Positions 1-11,066 of a DNA stretch of 64,000 bases are shown in pieces (position 1 is the stretch's first letter; every line of letters begins with the position of its first letter). The DNA is taken from positions 30,361,634-30,425,633 of the forward strand of contig CM051040.1 of NCBI GenBank assembly GCA_027627225.1. The letters are read 5' to 3'. The notes under the pieces were generated by a model. The model was not told the DNA's origin and searched no databases. It saw nothing but the letters and a program-made list of their open reading frames with translations. The stretch comes from Congeria kusceri (lineage: Eukaryota; Mollusca; Bivalvia; Myida; Dreissenidae). A program made the translations under genes and the position numbers.

Positions 1-480
1 AAGTATGCAACAGTTATTGGTATACGTTAAACCATTGTTTGAAGTTTGCAAATTAGAAAATTTGCCCAATTGTATTGGCATTCAATTTTCCCGCTGCATA
101 ATTATCGCAAGAAATCTAGGTCAAAAGTGATCTTAGACAGCTACGCCGAAAAAATGGTGTCTTATACTCAGAAACAATAGACCTAAATACATGTAATGTA
201 ATAACTTTGTATTTATGTTCAAAATATTGTATACTTATTTAAAAGAAACGCCAACATCAAAATGATATAGTTTAAAAAAAACAATCATGTTTTAGTAAGT
301 TTTAAGTTAGTTAATTTTTATATATTTAATGCTTGGTATCTTTCAAATATTTTTAATTGTTAATTTAATTTAATTTATTAACAGAAATGCCAACATCGAA
401 ATAATATAGTTTTAATAAAACAATCATGCGTTGTTAATTTTTTTTTTTTTTTTTTTTCAAAAATTTCCAAAATGTTCCTT
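1..480. other. AT-rich stretch, no gene seen
   Basis: No coding signal is visible on either strand. The stretch holds scattered A/T runs, a run of about 21 T near 439-459, and a short mariner-like end described separately. Confidence 0.5.
119..160 (-). mobile_element. Remnant of a mariner-type element end
   Basis: Read on the minus strand, this stretch contains TTTTTTCGGCGTAGCTGTCT followed a few bases later by ACTTTTGACCT. The same two blocks occur at 17087-17121, just upstream of the decayed mariner transposase. The likeness stops after about 45 bp. It is therefore probably a subterminal scrap of the same transposon family; the short length makes this tentative. Confidence 0.45.
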
Positions 481-558
481 TTGACCATTGGAGAGGTAAT
501 GTTTGTTTGACCATTGGAGAGGTAATGTTTGTTTGACCATTGGAGAGGTAATGTTTGT
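481..558. repeat. 26-bp tandem repeat, three exact copies
   Basis: Three head-to-tail copies of a 26-bp unit beginning TTGACCATTGGAGAGGTAAT are identical, which suggests recent expansion. No reading frame or known motif accompanies them. Confidence 0.9.
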
Positions 559-1074
559 TAGATAAAAAGTTGTATATTGGTACTGTTCATTGTTTAGGTT
601 TGATAAAAAGAAGCTTTTTCAGTGATTTAGGTGCTTATCATCAAAAGTGTTCACCCTTTTCAAAACAACCAAATTTATTTCACTCGCATTATAAATGTAG
701 AATTAATTAATAAATTAATTAATGTTTTCATTAATTCGTAAATGTTATCCTCCACAACGGACACGATTATGCCTGATAACAATCGGGGTATTCAGATAGC
801 CGTCTTTAAGATACCGTCATAACATCTTATCGGATTAAGTTGACCACGGAAGTGGATCCACAACTGAAGAAGGGTAAAACTTTCAGCTGATTATGTTTCT
901 TCAAAATAGTTTATATGCTGTAATAAGTAGTCTATACGAATATTTTTAATCCTTGCACACTTTATCTTGAAAAAAATCGTTAATATTTGAATTATTTTAA
1001 AATCTAACAAATATCCGTTCAGCAAATAAATAGAAAGATGAACAAAAAAGAAAACAGTTTAAATAGACAAAATT
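559..1074. other. AT-rich stretch, no gene seen
   Basis: A small run of TTAATTAA-like sequence lies at 697-722. Nothing resembles an exon, RNA gene or transposon end. Confidence 0.45.
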
Positions 1075-1131
1075 AAATAAACACAAAATGAAATAAACAC
1101 AAAATGAAATAAACACAAAATGAAATAAACA
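1075..1131. repeat. 16-bp tandem repeat, about 3.5 copies
   Basis: The unit AAATAAACACAAAATG is repeated head to tail. It abuts directly the unrelated 37-bp array that follows. The minus-strand reading frame across it is a product of the repeat. Confidence 0.85.
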
Positions 1132-1425
1132 TAGTCCATTATATATAGCAATCAAGAGTTTTCCAACATAGTCCATTTCATATAGCAATCAAGAGTTTTC
1201 CAACATAGTCCATTTCATATAGCAATCAAGAGTTTTCCAACATAGTCCATTTCATATAGCAATCAAGAGTTTTCCAACATAGTCCATTTCATATAGCAAT
1301 CAAGAGTTTTCCAACATAGTCCATTTCATATAGCAATCAAGAGTTTTCCAACATAGTCCATTTCATATAGCAATCAAGAGTTTTCCAACATAGTCCATTT
1401 CATATAGCAATCAAGAGTTTTCCGC
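1130..1425. repeat. 37-bp minisatellite, eight copies
   Basis: Eight copies of a 37-bp unit start at 1130 and then every 37 bp to 1389. Each begins CATAGTCCAT and ends GAGTTTTCCAA. The first copy differs at two or three bases and the others are nearly identical, which points to homogenisation by slippage or unequal exchange. Confidence 0.95.
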
Positions 1426-3144
1426 TTACATGTACTGAAATATCTGCACCGTTTGTAAAAGTTAGCTTTTCACCCGTAGGTTTATTGTTCGACTATAATT
1501 TACTATTTGTTCAATTTGTAAGAAGAAAAAAAACGGCACCAACATCTACATACCTGCAATAAACAACGTTCAAAATAAAAATACATTTTTAAATAATATG
1601 ACCTTTTTTCGAATATATTTAGATATATTCGCAAGTTCCATGGACCTTGTGTATTGTTTATTGATATTTGTTTAATACGTGTCAAAAAACTTGTATAAAG
1701 ATTGCAATATATTCTTTATTTAACGACGTGAAATTATTTTAAAGGTTCAGATTTCATTTAATGTCGGCGTGATCTTCTATTTTCCATTAAGTCAAACCCT
1801 TTCGGGGACTTAGACTCGATATATAATGATGAAACTGGTAAGAAACCTCAGTTTCCACTATATATGGTCCTTATTTCACTACCCCCATAAAACCAATATC
1901 CCGAGACGAACACAGATCTTATCACTTGATAGTGGTCATCCACGAGCAAAAGCCGCGGAAACTCGCGAAGTTTGACGGAAACCAAAAAGGTATAACACCA
2001 ACTAATTTTAAAAGCAAAAAGGACTAAAATTATAATTGTTTAAATTCATGAAATTTAAATATTGCATTTTCAGTAGAAATATGTAGTAAAGATGGTAACC
2101 TATTTCAAACATTAAAAAATATACCAATGAATAGATAAAAGATTGAATTTAATTAAACCATTTGCACCTAAGGATTCATTTAAACGATAATAAAGTGATG
2201 ACGAGTTAACGATTTTTTCCCTGTATATTTCTACATACCGCTGTTGGCTGGAAATCGATTATATTGTGGCGGTTATTCTTCCATATGGGGGAATTTATGT
2301 TTATAAACTTACTGTGCATGTTAATTTTAAATTGAATTGCGGTTGGGTTCTGTTAAGACTTAATTAGAATTGCAAATTTTTATCAACTTCTCCAGTAGAT
2401 GTTAATCAACTTATAAAAAGTTATTCATGATAGTTTTACTTCATTTGCATAGCATTAATACATTACATTTATTTGCAATACCAATTATGCACAAACACTT
2501 TTGATACATCATATTCCGACCGAGTACAATTTCAATCGCCATAGTCTAATGAAATTTTATGTTTGTGTTATCAAAAATGGAAGTCATCATTATTTTAAAT
2601 GCGCTGAATGTTCTCTGAATATTACTTTTCCTTAGGATACACAGTATAAATGATTAATTGACTTCGAAATGTGTATGCATTATGCATAGAAAACTTCCAA
2701 GATGAAGGTAGGGTATATTACTTAAGAATAACTATACGCGTCTGATAAAAAATAATGTTCATTCATTCCCGCAATTATTTTCGAACATTATTTAAGTGTT
2801 TACTTTGGCTGACAAATGTATATAATAATGATGTTAACGTAATTTTTTTTAGGTTCTTCATGTATCACTGGTCAAAACATGGGGCGGTATGATCGGTTTA
2901 TTCACGGTAAAAATATTAATAATTATTGGATTAATCACAATTTAATTTTGGGACCCGAGACGTTTTCTTATGGTGTCCGAAAAATCTGGGGTGCGAGAAG
3001 TCTCTTTATATAGGTCGGGACCAAAAAATCAAGGGTCCGAGAAGCCACGTAACCGATCATCTTTGCCCTCTTGTATTATGTTTAGGGTAAAAAAGATATC
3101 TCAATATTAATGTCAACGCCGATTATCTTTTTTAAAAACATTTC

Positions 3145-3147
<3 letters not shown>
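1426..3147. other. Unannotated AT-rich stretch
   Basis: I find no exon, transposon end or RNA gene. A slightly more GC-rich patch at 1900-1990 has no open frame worth calling. Confidence 0.4.

Positions 3148-3188
<41 letters not shown>
3148..3188. repeat. (ATT)n microsatellite
   Basis: About 13 consecutive ATT triplets interrupt otherwise unique AT-rich sequence. Confidence 0.95.
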
Positions 3189-3987
3189 GGTATTCTTTGC
3201 ATTTTTCCGAAATCTCAAATCGGTAACACGACCACATACTGTGCCTTCATTTCAGCTAAACAAAGTGTTATGATAGACTTATAAATAAGTCGCGCAACGA
3301 ATTTTGTGTGACTTGTTATACCGGTACATATTGTATTGCCAATTTACGAAACAAAACGATTATTTAGGGCTAAATTAAATTCGCGATAGCGTGAGATACC
3401 TGTTAACCATATAAAACACTGTATTAAAACGAAGCGGTAACCTCTACGTTTTAATGGCCAAAAATGTACCCTCTCCGTTACAGAAATCATCCCTGAGATG
3501 TACAGGTTGGTCACCTTTTCTACAATATATAACTTACTGTCGCCAAAATTCGAGATATTTAATTGTACATTTCATAATTTTATGTAAAAATAGCTCTATA
3601 TTTGAATAGGGCCTAACAAGTAATGCTATGATATCTATTACGCGACAACTGTCAGACGATTCCTTGATGATGGTAAATAATAGTAATATAATATTGTATA
3701 CGGTTGTAGTTAAATGGACCTGTTCACAGATTAATGAATTGACAATTGACACAATTGCTGTCACAGACTCCAAAATTAAAAGAATATTGTATATACAGAG
3801 CGATGTAGCACATATAAAACATAGACATAGTATGGAAATAACGTTTCGATGATGAGAAATCATCAGTTTAAATGGATATAATTAGAACGCGTTTGTAACG
3901 CTGAATTATTTCTGTTGTTTTCGTTGAAATTGTTATAAACGAGTGATTCACTTACATATAGTAATCAAAACACTGACAGTGTAGAAA
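3189..3987. other. Gene-free stretch; minus-strand interspersed repeat at its end
   Basis: The part at about 3855-3935, read in reverse, resembles blocks at 7715-7890, 15840-15990 and 56075-56200. They share a core around ACAACAGAA and GCGTTACAAACG followed by ATTTCAACT. This is an interspersed repeat of unknown class. The overlapping short frames on both strands show no coding bias. Confidence 0.5.
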
Positions 3988-4724
3988 GACTGTTGGCGAG
4001 AAAAGAAACTAAAAGCAAAGGAATTATGATGGTATGTTTATCACGAAAAACATTATTAAAGTAAGTTACCTGTCTGTTATATCTTTTCTACAAAACAAAT
4101 ATCGAAACTCGTAACTATACACTCTACTTAAATAAACTGGTATACGCTGGTATTTGGCATAATTGAAAATGGAGATCCAGGCCTCTGTCTTTTGCAAATT
4201 AAAATTATAGCGCGCGTCTTATTCAATGCTATTTATCTACGACATTCCCATCATAATTTATTTTTATTTTGTGTGGGGCAAATAATATTTCTGCAAATTA
4301 TTAAAAAAGCAAACCGAATTATATGCATACAAGTCAATATACAACGGGTAAAAATAGTCGATGAAACGTGTAATTTCGAATCAATGTTCAGTGCTTTTTA
4401 ACAAAAGCGCTATGCTATGTAAATACTGATTCTATGAAAAATAAGTTAAATTAGTAAAGTACATTCAAAACTCTCTGTAGAACACAATGCTTTTCCATGA
4501 TTCTTATGCATACAATAAACAATAGCAATTGTCAATCGAGTGGTTACGATTTCTCCGCTATATGTACTCAGTCAATACAATGTTGTTCAAAAGAAGCATC
4601 GATAACAGAAAGCGCAGTAATTCATCGATGTACTCACTCGTAGCCTGCAGAGTAAAGAAGTAGTTCCCTCAAGATCGATTTTTAAATACAACTACTAAAT
4701 CCTGTTGGTTTGCGCCAACAGTCT
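3988..4724 (+). mobile_element. Non-autonomous DNA element, GTTGGCGA family, copy 1
   Basis: The left end reads AGACTGTTGGCGA and the right end GCGCCAACAGTCT, giving terminal inverted repeats of about 12 bp. The interior is about 740 bp and has no transposase. Related copies lie at 45293-46224 (opposite strand, clearly alignable through most of the interior), 36253-37100, 33340-33613 and about 9640-11034. Sequence just outside the left end (ATCAAAACxCTGxCAG) is also conserved between copies, so the true boundary may be about 25 bp further out. The superfamily is unknown. Confidence 0.7.
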
Positions 4725-4737
4725 AAAAAAATAAAAG

Positions 4738-4808
4738 ATATGTGGCTGAGTGGTTAGCGCGTCAGACATTTAATCCCTGAATCCGGATATTCGAGCCCTG
4801 GAGTAGGC
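4738..4808 (+). repeat. tRNA-like relic (SINE head or tRNA pseudogene)
   Basis: A box A-like TGGCTGAGTGGTTAGCGCG is followed about 35 bp later by a box B-like ATTCGAGCCCTGG. The acceptor and T stems do not pair well enough for a working tRNA. It lies directly after a DNA element, and a matching downstream piece recurs near 15770 in reverse, so it is probably part of a dispersed tRNA-derived repeat. Confidence 0.6.
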
Positions 4809-4885
4809 AATGTTTTCTTGTTGTAATGCTTTTATTGTTTATACTTGAGCTCTTTAGTTCAGATGATTTAATTGGTCCAGTTTAA

Positions 4886-5471
4886 AGGCCTAGTTTAATC
4901 CTTCTTTATTTGAACTCACCCACCCACCCCCCAATCTTGGGTATTGTACCCCTATGTATTGGCACCCTGCTGTGGTCACAGTGTGGACACAGTGTGGCGA
5001 CCCTTATCAGCTGATATCAATACACTGCTGCAGAGGAAACAGTGCACATAGCCATTGCTCAGTCAGCTGACAGAAAAGATTGCAGATAATGATAAGGGAT
5101 TTTATGGTGGACAAATACACAGAGTGGAATACCCCACGTAGACGCCAGACATTCCTTCAACTAGGCCTTTATAGTACTAGTTTGTGGAATGTCTGGCCTC
5201 GCCAGAGGGGTATTCCACCCTGTGTATTGGTCCACCATTATCCGCAATCTTTTCTCTCAGCTGACTGAACAAAGGCTGAGTGCAGTGTTTCCATAGCAGC
5301 AGTGTATTGATCTCAGCTGATAAGGTTCGCCACACTGTGGCCACAGCAGGATGCCAATACACAGGGGTAAAATACCCCAGATTGGGGGGGGGGGGTTACA
5401 ATACCCCAGATTGTTTTGTTGTTTTTTTTAAGAGTGGGGGGACGGTTCAAATAAAGAAGGATAAAACAAGG
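4886..5471. mobile_element. Foldback element with arms of about 250 bp
   Basis: The sequence from 4886 (GGCCTAGTTTAATCCTTCTT) reads back as an imperfect reverse complement ending at 5471, with its turning point near 5175. Matching arm landmarks include TGTATTGGCA, CAGTGTGG, CAGCTGA and CAGACATTCC. The two arms differ by small indels: the left arm has an extra TAAGGGATTTTA-type segment, and homopolymer runs lie near each outer end. Another arm, alone, is at 63458-63674. Reading frames inside are shadows of the palindrome. Confidence 0.85.
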
Positions 5472-5512
5472 CATGTAATGGTATATTTCGAAAATACAAA
5501 GATCTTTGAACA

Positions 5513-5600
5513 GGAGGAGGAGGAGGGGGGAGGAGGAGGAGGAGCAGGAGGAGGAGGAGCAGGAGGAGGAGGAGGGGGGAGCAGGAGGAGGATTTTCACG
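5513..5600. repeat. GGA-rich polypurine tract
   Basis: Almost pure GGA/GGAGGA repeats run for about 90 bp, with a second small GAT run at 5660-5682. The glycine-rich and serine-rich frames across it are repeat products. Confidence 0.9.
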
Positions 5601-5639
5601 GCGAAGATAACAAAGATGATCTACGAGAAAGGTGATCAT

Positions 5640-7154
5640 TGAACTTCAGAAGAAGAGGGGGTGATGATAATGATGATGATGATTCATGAAAAGGGGCAAT
5701 TACATAGACTTTCAAAGGGATAAGACTAAAATCGACTGGCCAACCATTAACAAAACTTATTCTAATTAGCTTTACCATACATTGACAAGGGGAAATAAAA
5801 AATTATTATTTTATTTTATACTTAATTTGTGTCCTATAGACTTTAGATGGAACTGAAGTTAAAAACAATGAATGTGGAAAATGTAATTTTGTGGTCTAAA
5901 ACACCACAAAATCATATCTATTTTATTTTATACTTCATTTTTGTCACGCGTTTAAGATTGAACTGAAATTCCCCAAACATATTACGAATGAGGAAATAAA
6001 ATGTTGTTGTCTAAAAACACACCAAAACACACACAAAATAAACATATCTACCGCGTATGTTATTTAATAGATCTACTTATTTTTAGTCACACGTTTAAAA
6101 TGGAACGGAAAATCAAATTAAATGAATATGGAAAATGTGATTTTATAGTCTAAAAACATAACGACATAAACTTGAAGGCCTCGTTAAAAACGCATTCAAA
6201 ATGAAAACTAGTTTATCTTCTTAAGAAATCAAAGGCAATTAGATTTAGTTCATACACTGAGTTATTACTGTAGGCACACATCTCTTACCTTAGAAATTGA
6301 ATGTCCAAGCGTTTAACATTCCACGAGAACTGCCAACGAATTTAAGTTCCCTTAAAAGTTCCGATATACGTGCATTAACCGCGCGAACTACAAAATTTTG
6401 CTGTGACACACAAACAAATTAGATCTATATAATAATGTCTAGGGTTTGCTTAACATTTAAATTAGTATTCCTACTGTTAAATCAAACTGCACACTATCCA
6501 CTGATTACCATCGATTTAAGACCATTACGACACACATGCAAACCGTGAGCGTTACATGTATTGACTGGTTCATCTAGAAACTGATGCATATATCGTATTT
6601 TCGTTTCGAAACAACGATCAGGTGAGCGTGATCTAGGCCAGTTATGTCAGTGCGACCTGAAAAGCGGCAACGACCACTTTCTCACACATAAAGTCACTGC
6701 GCATGCGCGCTTCGCTCGCGCGCTGGCTATATCGTCTGCGGTTGCAGATAACAGTACAATGATGGTTAACTTGACCGGTCTTCTTTAACGTACGTCTGCA
6801 CACAGTCGGTACGTGGGTGAAATGGTAGACGTTCCTGAAGTGCATTATGCAGATTTTCGACTTATTTCAGACAGGGTTGATCGATTGTGCTCTGTCATAT
6901 TCACTGTACATTAACTAAGACAAAATATATGGTCATATTGATAAGTCGGTATGTTGTTATTAACAAGTAGATCTAGGTATTTCAAAAGAAATGGTGTTCT
7001 AGTACGGGTCAGTATATTGATGTAGCGAATATTATGGCGATTACATTGATTAAAACTTACGAAATGCAAATGACTTGAAGTTTTCTTATAATATGTTCTT
7101 AAAGGCGTAAAGAACTGCAAATTGACCGTACATGGTAACAATATATTACCTTAT
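5640..7154. other. Gene-free stretch
   Basis: The DNA is AT-rich apart from a short GC-rich patch at 6660-6735 containing GCGCATGCGCGC and TCGCTCGCGCGC. That patch has no start codon in a useful context and no splice-site pattern. Nothing else is identifiable. Confidence 0.4.
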
Positions 7155-7500
7155 TGCACCTATCAATTTTTTTTTTTTTGGGGGGGGGGGGTTATGGCGG
7201 GCCTATACGGGACCTAAGACTGAAAGCGATTCCCGATAGGCGGGAATTTGACATTCAAAATGATTCCGGTTCCAGGGGTAATAGACTTTGGTCGGATTTT
7301 AGATTCCGGTAATACAATTACCGGCCCTAGGGCCATGTGATAGACATATAGTATCTCCCACTGAGGGGATTTAGACAAATATGCTTGAATCTAGGGTGGG
7401 GAACTAGACCCTCCCCCACACACACAAAAAATAATTTCAAATTCCCCTGAGTCAGTCCGCCGTTCCCCTTCCCCCCTGGGGAAATATATTGATAGGTGCA
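7155..7500. mobile_element. Small inverted-repeat DNA element
   Basis: The left end GCACCTATCAAT is mirrored by ATTGATAGGTGC at the right end. The 345-bp interior includes a T/G homopolymer junction next to the left end and C-rich runs towards the right. No open frame is present, so this is a non-autonomous element of unassigned superfamily. Confidence 0.7.
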
Positions 7501-7591
7501 TATCTACACAATACGCCATTAAATGTCTAAACTGGAAAAAGACTAAAGCATATCAGCTAAAGAAGTTTTTTGAAGGATCTAAAACGAGAAA

Positions 7592-7668
7592 AGCAATTGG
7601 GATCGAACCTAAGACGTCCAGATCAAAAGTCTGACCCGCAAACCGCTCGACCAATCTAATTTAGATAC
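7592..7668 (-). repeat. tRNA-like relic
   Basis: On the minus strand TGGTCGAGCGG (box A-like) is followed by GGTTCGATCCC (box B). The spacing fits a tRNA, but the acceptor stem pairs poorly. A dispersed repeat block follows at about 7715-7890, so a SINE-type origin is likely. Confidence 0.6.
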
Positions 7669-7714
7669 ATGACATGTACGTGTAATTTTTACTTGATGTC
7701 AGTGATTTTTTTAA

Positions 7715-8625
7715 AACAATTTCAACGAAACAACAGAAGTAGATATACTCCAAAATACTCAATCGTTTTGCGTTACAGACATTTATTATTATTATTATAT
7801 ATCTATTTCAACTAATAATTTCTCATCAACAATACGTTACTATCAATACGTTACTATCAAAATATTTCTATGTCAGTAGTGTTATTTCTCTCCTTTATAT
7901 ACCGTTTTCTTTTATTAGAATATGTGACAAAAACTTTGGAAATAGCCAATTCGTCAATCTGCGAACAGGTCCCTATAATGTGACTTCGTTAAGGGACTAT
8001 GTCATCGAAAAATTTCTTTTGCACTATAAATTATATTATGTGTATTCAATAAATGAAAACTAATATAATACACAATAAGATATTTGATAAAACAAATTAG
8101 CACAAAAGTCTGGAAGAAACAACCCCAAGCGGGTTAGGAGCCCTACGAAGAAATAACAGTAGACATCGCTTTAACCAACTGCGCTATCATGCTTGGTAAA
8201 AAGTAGAGTGTAAACTATGGTTATAGAAAATGCCCACAAATCTGACGTCAAAATATAAACAAAAATAGGGCCAAACAAACAAGACCCATATTTAAATTGA
8301 TTTTTATCTCAGAATGCGCTCATTTTATTCATTATACATGTATATACCCTGTTAAAACCATTATTATAGGTCAGTATTAATATCTGAATGTTTGAAACAA
8401 TCCCCCCCCCCCCCATTGAGGCCCTTTTCGATGACATAGTCCTTTTAAGTTAAACAAAATAATTATGAAATGTCTCATCACTAGACAGGCTTAATTTTAG
8501 ATTGTCAAAATCAAACAAAGGTACATGTAGATACCCCAGGATTGAACATTCATATACATGTACTAATAGAAAAATGAAACTGGATATTATTTCAATGCGT
8601 ATTTTTTATATGTTGTTAGATATTA
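7715..8625. other. Gene-free stretch with repeat fragments
   Basis: This holds a copy of the ACAACAGAAG/GCGTTACA repeat (7715-7890), a duplicated ATACGTTACTATCAA motif, a run of about 14 C at 8402-8415 and a tRNA-like scrap. No coding sequence is seen. Confidence 0.5.
8118..8195 (-). repeat. Degenerate tRNA-like sequence
   Basis: In reverse it reads TAGCGCAGTTGGTTAAAGCG, a recognisable D-arm/box A. The T-arm half is decayed. It is not a functional tRNA. Confidence 0.45.
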
Positions 8626-8907
8626 ATATAGATGAATTTGGTATCAAATTTTAGGTTATAAATTGAACTGACTAACAATTATTATGCCCCTAAAAATTGA
8701 TCAATCACTAAACAGTAAACGGTTGTGTTAAATCTTTGCAAACATCAAACACAAGGATCGTGGTCGTTTTTTGCAACTTTTAAAATCACTTATGTTTCGT
8801 TTGGATGGCGTTAACGTTTTAATATTGGTCAATTTGTAAGGGCATTAACATTATTGATTAGTTTAATGTATATCCTCAATTTTGATACCAAATTCATCCA
8901 TATTTAA
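8626..8907. repeat. Long-armed hairpin / MITE-like inverted repeat
   Basis: The block at 8628-8704 (GATGAATTTGGTATCAAATT onward) is matched in reverse complement by 8822-8905, giving arms of about 75-80 bp around a loop of about 115 bp. The arms are imperfect. No terminal target duplication is clear. Confidence 0.8.
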
Positions 8908-9059
8908 ATCTAGAAAAGAAATCTGCGGCTCTTGCCCCTGTAGTCAGGTTTGTCACACGAGTCTCTCGCTTCTGGAGTCGTAGCTTCATGTCGGAAATCG
9001 ACTTCCTTTACAGGCGTCTTCACGGGCTATGAGACAGGAAAACGGATGATTAATTAACA

Positions 9060-9345
9060 TACATATTTGCGCATTTGAGAAAAATGTATATCATAAAACC
9101 TCTCGTAACCATGACTTAATATATCGCGGTCACGACATCATATCTCGTAGCGACGACTTAATAACTAGTAACCATGACTTCATATCTCGTAGCAACGACT
9201 TATTTTATCGTGTCCACAACGTAATATCTCGTGACCACGACTTAAAATATCGTGGACACGGCTTAATTGTTCAATCAGTATTAAGTCGTGACCACGAGTT
9301 ATTATGTCCTGGCCGCGAATTAAAAAACAACAACACACATGTCCC
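9060..9345. mobile_element. CGTGGCCACG-type repeat, truncated copy
   Basis: Many degenerate copies of a palindromic unit around CGTGGCCACGA with TTAATAT spacers run through this stretch. The right end ATGTCCCCTCTATGCAAACG matches the right end of the fuller element at 9687-10840. The left end is not recognisable. Confidence 0.65.
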
Positions 9346-9686
9346 CTCTATGCAAACGTAGAATAGTAGAATATATGAAAAAAATTATTCACACATAACT
9401 GTATGTTATGTATTTATGTAACACTATTTACTATTTATTGTTCGTAATTTAGGTGCTGCCATAATTGAAAATAATGGTTTGTTTGTTTGGAGTTTTCGCC
9501 GTTTTTAACAGTATTTTAGTCATATCACGGCGGTCAGTTAACCTATTCACACTTTCTGGGCAAGCTTAGCCGAATGGGGCGCATTAATTAAGTCTCATAT
9601 AACACGGCACTCAGTTGAAGGAAGTAGGAGATTTTTTTTCAGAAACTGTTATTGTAATAATCACACGATATACGCATTACAATACC

Positions 9687-10840
9687 GCGGTCGCATAGAG
9701 GTAAATAGTGGTTATAACTTAATTCATGGCCATAACTTAATATATCGTGGCCATCTAGAGATATTACACGAGTTATTAAGTCGTGGCCACTAGTTATTAT
9801 GTCTTGACCACGATTTATTAAGTCGTGGCCACGAGTTAGTATGTTGTGGCCACGGTTTAAACAAAGCTAAATATTAAGTCGTGGTCACAAGTTATTAAGT
9901 CGTGGCCACGAGATATTAAGTCGTGGCCGCGGATAATTAAGTCGAGTTAAACCCATGTCACACTAGGGCCGCGTTCTCACGGCGATCCCACGGCGTCCAA
10001 GAAAAATGCAGAACGCCGAGGTGCGCGCAGTACGATCGCAAGCATCGCTGCAGCAACGCAGTGGCCTCGCCAGTAGACGCGTCGGGATCGCATAGAGCGC
10101 GCCCTTGTAGCATGCACAAACAAACGCCGTCGCTCGGCGTTCTGATAAGAGCGCAGTGGGGTTGCCGTAAGGTCGCCATAGCAGCGCAGTAAGGTTTCCT
10201 ACAACGCCACAGGAGCTCCGCGGGCGCGCACAGAGGTCGCAGTGCGAACGCTGTGGTTGTCGGTGGCGCTTGCACGGAGATTGTAAGGCGTTCTCTGAGA
10301 TGTCACTGCGTCTCTACCGCGCGTATACGGCGGCTCTACTGCGCTTATACGGAATGATATTTATTTAACTGCGCTCTTACAACGACTGAACGGAGCTGTC
10401 AAGGCGATCATTGCGCTCCCAAGGCGCTTCTACCGCGTCCATCGGCGTTTGCATGACAAAAACGAACAAGTTCGTTTTATAGGTAGCGCAAAGGAACGTC
10501 TTCAACACGCCGTCAGCGCTGTGTGAGCGCCTTGAAAGCACAATGCACTCAGTGAAAGCGTCGTGAGAGCGCAGACAATCGCCAACTAGAACTCCGTAGG
10601 AACGCGATAGAACGCCATGGTAGCTCCGTACCAACGCCTTGGTCGCTGTGAGGACGCCGTGACATCTCCATCTTCACGAACAATATCAGATTTTACTTGC
10701 GATATCACGGTGCTCTGGAAAATCAAACAGCGCCGTGCCAACGCAGTACTGTGACAGGGGTATTATTAAGTCGTGGCCAGAAGTTATTATGTTGTGTCTA
10801 CGAATTTAAAAGTCCAGTCATGTCACCTCTATGCCACCGT
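9687..10840. mobile_element. DNA element built of CGTGGCCACG palindromes
   Basis: The ends are inverted copies of about 15 bp: CGGTCGCATAGAGGT at the left and ACCTCTATGCCACCG at the right. AATAC-like flanks on both sides may be a target duplication. The own interior (9705-9950 and 10757-10820) consists of spaced TCGTGGCCACGA-type palindromes. A second element occupies 9956-10756. Confidence 0.7.
9956..10756. mobile_element. GC-rich nested element with degenerate internal motifs
   Basis: It begins TGTCACA and ends TGTGACA, with weaker inverted similarity continuing inward (GCGTTCTCACGGCG against CGCCGTGCCAACGC). The 800-bp interior has a far higher GC content than its host. It is a patchwork of short words such as AACGCC, GCGCAG, GGCGTT and GCGCTC about every 10-15 bp on both strands. 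Long minus-strand frames exist only because stop codons are rare in that composition. No transposase is encoded. Confidence 0.65.
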
Positions 10841-11066
10841 ATAATACACATGACTTACAACATCTTAAATAATTATAACGTAAGAAAACAGGCGTGGCAT
10901 TTTGCTGTTTTGAAGAAGGACCCTTTCTGGTTTCGGTTTTCTGACTAGATGCCTGCACAGTAAAAATGTAGATCCCGTGGTATAGGTGCTAGTAAATACC
11001 CTCTTTATAGACCTTTGGCTTCCGCCAAGAGTCTAAAAAGGCACTTGATTTGTTCTATGCTAAACG

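Larger units (their letters stand above)
9640..11034 (+). mobile_element. GTTGGCGA-family DNA element, copy 5, split by an insertion
   Basis: The segments 9640-9685 and 10841-11034 together align with 36865-37100 of another copy: CAGAAACTGTTATTG at the left, TTTTGCTGTTTTGAA and GCCTGCA in the middle, and TTGGCTTCCGCCAAGAGTCT at the right end. The alignment is interrupted exactly where the 9687-10840 element sits, so that element inserted into this one. The left boundary is uncertain. Confidence 0.6.

Noticed and set aside
4738..4808. Functional tRNA genes (also at 7592, 44268, 55946)
   Set aside because: Promoter boxes are recognisable, but acceptor and T stems do not pair properly and most sit in dispersed repeats.
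5280..5642. Overlapping frames through the foldback arm and GGA tract
   Set aside because: They are shadows of a palindrome followed by a glycine/serine low-complexity run.
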